Source: Streptomyces sp. NBC_01283 (GTDB lineage Bacteria; Actinomycetota; Actinomycetes; Streptomycetales; Streptomycetaceae). From it: a stretch of DNA of 64,000 bases. The notes under the pieces are model-generated. The model was not told the origin of the DNA, ran no database searches, and saw only the letters and a list, made by a program, of their open reading frames with translations. This document shows positions 59,186 to 64,000 of the stretch, piece by piece. A program made the translations under genes and the position numbers. Numbering within the stretch: position 1 is the first letter of the stretch; each line of letters opens with the position of its first letter. The stretch spans positions 2,772,501 through 2,836,500 of the forward strand of contig NZ_CP108430.1 of NCBI RefSeq assembly GCF_041435335.1. The letters are read 5' to 3'.

Positions 59186-60485
59186 CTTGCCTGCCAAGCC
59201 GGTGGTGCCCCTGCGGGAGTACGGCAGCACCGTCGTCCACGGTGTCCGGCTCAGCGAAGCGGACCGCCGTCTGTGCGCCTCCGGGCAGCTGGCCGAGCGC
59301 ATGCAGATACGCGAACTCGCACGTGACCGGCTGGAGTTGACCGCCGGCCAGTACGTCGGTGTCGTCGAGCTCGACGCCTGCGAGATCCGCGTCCGGCCCA
59401 AATACCTGGGCGAGGATCTCGACGTGCTGCGCCTGGTCGCCTACGCGGCCGCGGGCGACTCCCCCTCGCTGGACGCACCGCGCTCCGTCGCCCAGGGCTC
59501 CCCGAACCTCCGGGACCTGGTGGCTCTCCTGGTCACCGAGCACTGCGAGCGGCTGCTCGCCCACGGCGTGCGCCGCGACTACGTAACCTTGGAGGAAGAC
59601 CTTCCCGCGGTACGGGGACGGCTGCTGGCCGACCGCCAGATGCTGCGTCACCCAGGCCAGTTGGACCGCCTCGCATGCCGCTTCGACGAGCAGGAAGCCG
59701 ACGTCCCGGACAACCGGCTCTGCGCGGCAGCCACCGACCTCGCGGCGCGCACCACCCGCTCCCCCGCCGTGCGCGCCAGGGCACGACGCGTGGCGGCACA
59801 GTTCGCGCAGTTCGCCCCGACACCGCTCGGCGACCCCCGTACCGCGGTCGCACGGATCGACTATCACCGGCACAACGAGCACTACCGCCCGGCCCACCGT
59901 TGGGCCGCGCTGCTCCTGACAGGTGGCGGCATCGGGGATCTGTTCGCACGCGGGCCTCTCGCCTCACGGGCGTTCCTGGTCGACATGAACAGGCTCTTCG
60001 AGTCGTTCGTGACCCAGCTGCTCACCGAGGCCTCGGCGGGCACCGGCTGCACCGTCCGGGGTCAGTCGCGCGAGCGCGGAGTGCTCCGGAACGAACTGAC
60101 CGGGCTGCCTTACAGCGAGGTCAGACCGGACCTCATGCTCGTCGGCCACCGGGGCGGCGCCGCGTTCAGCCGGCCCGTCGACGTGAAGTACAAGCTGTTC
60201 GGCAGCGGGAAGAAACTCGGCACGGCCGATCTCTATCAGGCCTTCCTGTACGCCCACTCGCTCGCCAAGGAGCCTGACGGTGGGCCGCCGACCTGCGTGC
60301 TGTTGCACCCCGGCGGCCCGGTGGCACCTCGCGAGAGCGTCGCCGTGCGGCACTGGGGCGGCGGGACCTCAGCGCGCGTCCGGTCCTTGCCCCTCGAACT
60401 GCCGCCCTTGCTGGCCGCGTTGGCGGCAGGCGGACCGAGGAAGCAGGAGGCCCTCGCGCATGTGTGGGACCAGGCCGTGGCTTGA
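59169..60485 (+). CDS. mcrC: McrC-type restriction nuclease subunit
   Basis: A 438-residue partner of McrB. It has the McrC marker FLVDMNRLFESFVTQLL and a PD-(D/E)xK nuclease site: RPDLMLVG (Asp321) and VDVKYK (Asp338, Lys340). The N-terminal part carries the interaction region with McrB. The ATG at 59169 lies inside mcrB and overlaps it by 17 nt; a TTG just after the mcrB stop is possible. DNA cleavage would be GTP-dependent and need both subunits. Confidence 0.9.
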   Translation: MPGASNLPAKPVVPLREYGSTVVHGVRLSEADRRLCASGQLAERMQIRELARDRLELTAGQYVGVVELDACEIRVRPKYLGEDLDVLRLVAYAAAGDSPSLDAPRSVAQGSPNLRDLVALLVTEHCERLLAHGVRRDYVTLEEDLPAVRGRLLADRQMLRHPGQLDRLACRFDEQEADVPDNRLCAAATDLAARTTRSPAVRARARRVAAQFAQFAPTPLGDPRTAVARIDYHRHNEHYRPAHRWAALLLTGGGIGDLFARGPLASRAFLVDMNRLFESFVTQLLTEASAGTGCTVRGQSRERGVLRNELTGLPYSEVRPDLMLVGHRGGAAFSRPVDVKYKLFGSGKKLGTADLYQAFLYAHSLAKEPDGGPPTCVLLHPGGPVAPRESVAVRHWGGGTSARVRSLPLELPPLLAALAAGGPRKQEALAHVWDQAVA

Positions 60486-60558
60486 CCACCCCACTTCCGC
60501 CCCTTTGCAGGTTGGCTGGCCACTCATTCCTGCCGACCTGCCGGGTGCACATTTCGAT

Positions 60559-60687
60559 TCAACGATCTCGCCACGAGGCCAGAACGATCAGCCACAGGAA
60601 GGATCCGACGAATACGGTGGCGACAAGGAACGTCTGTGCCAGGTCAGTGCCCGGCGGGAAAGGCCTTGGACAGGACCCGTTGTCTCT
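60559..60687 (-). pseudogene. Possible remnant of a small membrane protein
   Basis: A 42-codon frame on the minus strand closed upstream by a TGA (60688-60690) encodes one hydrophobic helix (DLAQTFLVATVFVGSFLWLI) and a basic end. No ATG, GTG or TTG start is present. It lies in the 332-bp gap after mcrC, at a junction of the suspected insertion, and may be what is left of a displaced gene. The rest of the gap shows nothing I recognise. Confidence 0.3.
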
Positions 60688-60817
60688 TCAAAGTGGCGCG
60701 ACAGAGACGCACGCTCGTCTCATTCCACGTTCCCAGGGGCCGGAGAGGGGTCACCGCACTTATGAAAGGGACACCCGAAATGCGAACCCACCCCCCTACC
60801 GGCCCCGGTGACCCGGC

Positions 60818-61975
60818 TCAGCCGAAGTAGCCGTCGAAGTTCTTCGAGAACTCCCAGTTGTTGTGGCGGTCCCAGTTGACCGACCAGGTCATCAGGCCGC
60901 GCAGGGCCGGCCAGGTGCCGTGGGTCTTGTACGTCCCGCAGTTGGTGCCCTTCGTCAGGCAGTCCAGGGACTTGTTGACCTCGGTCGTGGGGACGTGGCC
61001 GTTGCCCGCGTTCGTGGATGCGGGCATGCCGATGGCCACCTTCTCCGGGGGCAGCGCGGGGAAGACGTTGTTCGTGTCGCCCGCCACCGGGAAGCCGGTG
61101 AGCAGCATGTCGGTCATCGCGATGTGGAAGTCCGCGCCGCCCATCGAGTGGTACTGGTTGTCGAGGCCCATGATCGGGCCCGAGTTGTAGTCCTGGACGT
61201 GCAGCAGCGTGAGGTCGTCGCGCAGGGCGTGGATGACCGGGAGGTAGGCGCCGGCGCGGGGGTCCTGGCCGCCCCACTTGCCCGTTCCGTAGAACTGGTA
61301 ACCGAGCTGTACGAAGAAGGTCTCGGGGGCCATCGTGAGCGTGAAGCCGCTGCCGTACTTGGACTTGAGGGTCTTCACGGCCGCGATGAGGTTCACGATC
61401 GACGGGGTCTTCGGGTTCTTGAAGTCCGTGTCGTCGGCGTTCAGCGAGAGGGAGTGGCCCTCGAAGTCGATGTCCAGGCCGTCGAGCCCGTACTCGTCGA
61501 TGATCGCGGAGACCGAGGAGACGAAGGTGTCGCGGGCCTGGGCGGTGGCCAGCTGGACCTGGCCGTTCTGGCCGCCGATGGAGATCAGGACCTTCTTGCC
61601 CGCCGCCTGCTTGGCCTTGACCGCGGCCTTGAACTCGTCCTTGGACTCGACACCGGGGCATTCGGTCCGCGGACAGAGGTCGAAGCGGATGTCGCCGGAG
61701 GTGGCCGACGTCGGTTCGCCGAAGGCGAGGTCGATGATGTCCCAGCTCTCGGGGACGTCCGCGAGGCGGGTGTAGCCGGACCCGTTGGCGAAGCTCGTGT
61801 GGAGATAGCCGACGAGGGCGTGGCCGGCTGCCGCTTTCGGTGCTGGAGCTGCCGAAGGGCCCGCCGAGGCCTCGGTGGCCAGCAGGCCGGATGCGGCGAG
61901 CGCGCAGGCCGTGGCCGCGGCCACGGTGAGACGTCTGATGCGGCATGTGAGGGGATGCGGCGAGGAACGGTCCAC
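60818..61975 (-). CDS. GH18 chitinase, secreted
   Basis: A 385-residue secreted enzyme. Signal peptide at about 1-38 (RRLTVAAATACALAASGLLA). The GH18 barrel has SIGG-type VLISIGGQNG and the catalytic DGLDIDFE (165-172) with Glu172 as proton donor, plus MAPETFF and MTWSVNWD. No chitin-binding domain is attached, unlike many streptomycete chitinases. GTG start at 61975. The promoter carries a DasR-type operator, so chitin or N-acetylglucosamine control is likely. Confidence 0.93.
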   Translation of the reverse strand: MDRSSPHPLTCRIRRLTVAAATACALAASGLLATEASAGPSAAPAPKAAAGHALVGYLHTSFANGSGYTRLADVPESWDIIDLAFGEPTSATSGDIRFDLCPRTECPGVESKDEFKAAVKAKQAAGKKVLISIGGQNGQVQLATAQARDTFVSSVSAIIDEYGLDGLDIDFEGHSLSLNADDTDFKNPKTPSIVNLIAAVKTLKSKYGSGFTLTMAPETFFVQLGYQFYGTGKWGGQDPRAGAYLPVIHALRDDLTLLHVQDYNSGPIMGLDNQYHSMGGADFHIAMTDMLLTGFPVAGDTNNVFPALPPEKVAIGMPASTNAGNGHVPTTEVNKSLDCLTKGTNCGTYKTHGTWPALRGLMTWSVNWDRHNNWEFSKNFDGYFG

Positions 61976-62016
61976 AACTGCCTCCGGGCATGGGGGGATA
62001 GGAGGGTGGGCCGCTC

Positions 62017-62045
62017 AATTTGGTCCAGACCAATCAAGTTGTCAA
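62017..62045 (-). promoter_or_regulatory. Chitinase promoter with DasR-type operator
   Basis: Minus strand: TTGACA (62045-62040), 17-bp spacer, CAAATT as a weak -10. Inside the spacer lies the palindrome TGGTCCAGACCA (62021-62032), one base from the dre core TGGTCTAGACCA recognised by the GlcNAc repressor DasR. A regulator bound here would cover the promoter. Confidence 0.7.
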
Positions 62046-62090
62046 GGTCTCGTCAAGACCTGTTCCGCCTACTCCCGATCTGTTCCTCGT

Positions 62091-62594
62091 CTACTCCTGC
62101 GGCTGCTCCCCGTCCCGCGGTACCAACTGCGCCGCCGCCTCATGCATCGCGAGTTCGAGAAGTGCCGGATCCGTCAGCGTGCCCGAGCCGTCGGGCGGGA
62201 CGAGCCAGCGGACACCACCCGTGGACCGCCCCGGGTAAGGGACCACGATCCACGTGCCGCTGCCCGCACCGCGTACGCCCGTGCCGATCCAGCGGGCCAC
62301 CGTGCCCGCCGGGACGAAGAACCCCATGCGGGAGTCGCCGAAGTCCGCGAGCACGGGGCCCGGACGGTCGATGCAGCGGGTCAGTACGTCGAGCGTGGGA
62401 TAGCCGAGTTCGCCGGGAAGGATGAGTACGTCCCAGAGCCTGCCCGCAGGAAGGAGCGCCACCCCGAGGGGGTTGCGCTCCCATTCCCAGCGGCAGGCCT
62501 CCGGATCCGGCGCAACCGACACCAGCCATTCGACCGCCGACTTCGCTCCCGAGCCCGACCCCGAACCCGAGCCCGATCCAGTCATGCCAGTCAT
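62091..62594 (-). CDS. Conserved actinobacterial protein of unknown function
   Basis: A 167-residue soluble protein. It starts with Gly-Ser repeats (MTGMTGSGSGSGSGSG), followed by EWLVSVAPDPEACRWEWERN, LLPAGRLWDVLILPGELG, FFVPAGTVARWIGTG and GVRWLVPPDG. The alpha-beta mixture resembles the N-terminal region of prim-pol-like proteins found in actinobacteria, a weak resemblance only. ATG with GGAGG 7 nt upstream, that site being the 3' arm of a perfect hairpin. Lies between the FAD oxidoreductase and chitinase genes, same strand. Confidence 0.6.
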   Translation of the reverse strand: MTGMTGSGSGSGSGSGAKSAVEWLVSVAPDPEACRWEWERNPLGVALLPAGRLWDVLILPGELGYPTLDVLTRCIDRPGPVLADFGDSRMGFFVPAGTVARWIGTGVRGAGSGTWIVVPYPGRSTGGVRWLVPPDGSGTLTDPALLELAMHEAAAQLVPRDGEQPQE

Positions 62595-62600
62595 GGCGGG

Positions 62601-62652
62601 ACCTCCCTCTCTCCTGTGCGGCAGTTGTGCCTGTCACAGGAGAGAGGGAGGT
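62601..62652 (-). promoter_or_regulatory. Perfect 18-bp leader hairpin hiding a ribosome site
   Basis: ACCTCCCTCTCTCCTGTG (62601-62618) and CACAGGAGAGAGGGAGGT (62635-62652) are perfect complements with a 16-nt loop. In the minus-strand transcript the 3' arm contains GGAGG, the only ribosome site of the gene starting at 62594, 6 nt from the ATG. Alternatively it ends transcription of the upstream oxidoreductase gene, whose stop codon is 83 nt away. No T-run follows. Confidence 0.8.
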
Positions 62653-62735
62653 CCGGCCGCAGCATTACGCGGGTTCCGGGAACTTGTTGACGAAGAGTCG
62701 ACAGGAGGCCGTCAAAGCCACCGAACCCCTACTGG

Positions 62736-64000
62736 TCAGCTGTCGAAGCCCAGGCCCAGCTTGTCCATGGTCTTCAGCCACAGATTGCGCCTGCCGCCGT
62801 TCTCGTCAGCCCGGGCGAGCGACCACTTGGTCAGGGCCACGCCCGTCCACGCGAACGGCTCGGGCGGGAACGGCAGCGGCTTCGTGCGCACCATCTCCAG
62901 GGACGTACGCTCCGTGCGCTCGCCCGAGAGCAGGTCCAGCATGACGTCGGCGCCGAAGCGCGTGGCCCCGACACCGAGGCCCGTGTAGCCCGCCGCGTAC
63001 GCGACGCGGCCCGCGTGGGCCGTCCCGAAGAACGCCGAGAAGCGCGAGCACGTGTCGATCGCGCCGCCCCACGCGTGCGTGAACCGGACCCCCTCAAGCT
63101 GCGGGAAGCAGGTGAAGAAGTGGCCCGCGAGCTTCGCGTACGTCTCGGGGCGGTCGTCGTGCTCGGCACGCAGCTTGCCGCCGAACGGATAGATCGCGTC
63201 GTAACCGCCCCACAGGATGCGGTTGTCGGCGGAGAGCCGGAAGTAGTGGAACTGGTTGGCGCTGTCACCCAGGCCCTGGCGGTTCTTCCAGCCGATGGCC
63301 GCGAGCTGCTCCTCGGTCAGCGGCTCCGTCATCAACGCGTAGTCGTAGACCGGGACCGTGTAGGCGCGGACACGCTTGACCAGCGAAGGGAAGATGTTCG
63401 TGGCGAGCGCGACCTGCCGGGCGCGGATCCGGCCGTACGGGGTGCGTACGGCCATTCCGGCGCCGGACGAGACGAGTTCGAGGGCGGGCGTGTGCTCGTA
63501 GACGCGTACGCCCTTCTCCAGGCAGGCGCGCTTGAGGCCCCAAGCCAGCTTCGCCGGGTGGAGCATGGCGACGCCCTCGCGGTCCCAGAGGCCGCCGAGG
63601 AAGGTCGGCGAGTCGACGTGCTCGCGCAGGGCGTCCGCGTCGAGCAGCTCGGAGCCGCCCGCGAGGCCGTGCTCCGCCATCTCCTCGTACATCTCGTGCA
63701 GTTCGGCGAGCTGGTGCGGCTGGGTGGCCACGTCGATCTCACCGGTGCGCTCGAAGTCGCAGTCGATGGAGTAGCGCTTGACGGCCGCCTCGATCTCGTC
63801 GAGGTTGCGGGCGCCGAGCTCCTCGAGCCTGGCGATCTCGCCGGGCCAGCGGGACAGGCCGTTCGCGATGCCGTGGGTGAGGGAGGCCGCGCAGAAACCG
63901 CCGTTGCGGCCGGAGGCGGCCCAGCCCACCTCGCGGCCCTCGACCAGGACCACGTCGCGGCCCGGGTCGCGCTCCTTGGCGATGAGCGCGGTCCACAGTC
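62736..64000 (-). CDS. FAD-dependent oxidoreductase (DadA/PuuB type), N-terminus cut by window end
   Basis: 421 residues are visible and the frame continues past 64000, where the GxGxxG dinucleotide motif should lie; the visible part begins LWTALIAKERDPGRD. It shows VEGREVGWAASGRNGGFCA, TPYGRIRARQVALATNIFPS, and the C-terminal FAD-contact segment YAAGYTGLGVGATRFGADV. This is the DAO family that includes gamma-glutamylputrescine oxidase. Near gabT and the dehydrogenase, a role in polyamine breakdown to GABA is possible but not shown. Amine substrate unknown. Confidence 0.85.
   Translation of the reverse strand, partial: LWTALIAKERDPGRDVVLVEGREVGWAASGRNGGFCAASLTHGIANGLSRWPGEIARLEELGARNLDEIEAAVKRYSIDCDFERTGEIDVATQPHQLAELHEMYEEMAEHGLAGGSELLDADALREHVDSPTFLGGLWDREGVAMLHPAKLAWGLKRACLEKGVRVYEHTPALELVSSGAGMAVRTPYGRIRARQVALATNIFPSLVKRVRAYTVPVYDYALMTEPLTEEQLAAIGWKNRQGLGDSANQFHYFRLSADNRILWGGYDAIYPFGGKLRAEHDDRPETYAKLAGHFFTCFPQLEGVRFTHAWGGAIDTCSRFSAFFGTAHAGRVAYAAGYTGLGVGATRFGADVMLDLLSGERTERTSLEMVRTKPLPFPPEPFAWTGVALTKWSLARADENGGRRNLWLKTMDKLGLGFDS

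Overview
The window is very GC-rich, uses GTG and TTG starts freely, and carries a gene order I recognise from Streptomyces chromosomes: rnj-dapA-thyX ... dapB-M16 peptidase-pnp-rpsO, a type VII (ESX) secretion locus, ribF, the rimP-nusA-ylxR-infB-rbfA-truB operon, proS, ispG-rseP-dxr, a GABA-catabolism group and a GH18 chitinase. It is most likely core chromosome of a Streptomyces species. No tRNA, rRNA, insertion sequence or CRISPR array was seen.

Layout. 1-8.7 kb: start of rnj, dapA, thyX, two small membrane-protein genes, dapB, an M16 peptidase, pnp and rpsO, mostly on the minus strand. 8.9-17.1 kb: what remains of an ESX locus. A beta-propeller membrane protein and a DUF397 protein are followed by a 3' fragment of eccD (minus) abutting a 3' fragment of eccE (plus), then a locus-specific hypothetical gene and a large EspI/ParA-like ATPase. 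I see no eccB, eccC, mycP or WXG100 gene, so the secretion core appears to have been lost in an event with one end in eccD and the other in eccE. 17.6-23.8 kb: a five-gene oligopeptide ABC transporter operon with a sigma70-type promoter and a terminator. 24-36.1 kb: ribF, a 1210-residue pseudo-trypsin/NTPase protein, and the translation/RNA operon from rimP to truB. 36.4-38.3 kb: lipoprotein, ferritin-like protein and a degenerate phosphotransferase. 38.4-45.8 kb: proS, two GNAT genes and the isoprenoid genes ispG and dxr flanking an intramembrane protease.

46-55.6 kb: acyl-CoA dehydrogenase, a GabD-like aldehyde dehydrogenase, a PucR regulator, a membrane VirD4/FtsK-like ATPase and gabT. GabT plus the dehydrogenase would take GABA through succinate semialdehyde to succinate. 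55.8-60.5 kb: a PAP2 phosphatase, then an EVE-McrB/McrC modification-dependent restriction pair that looks like the accessory insertion of the window. 60.8-64 kb: a chitinase with a DasR-type operator, a small conserved protein whose ribosome binding site lies inside a perfect 18-bp hairpin, and a DadA/PuuB-type FAD oxidoreductase cut by the window end.

The most unusual points are the ESX deletion scar with its retained EspI-like gene, a pair of identical palindromes 22 bp apart upstream of the beta-propeller gene, the multidomain protein whose protease serine and Walker A lysine are both replaced, and the leader hairpin at 62.6 kb. All functional statements are from reading sequence and family knowledge; no searches were run.
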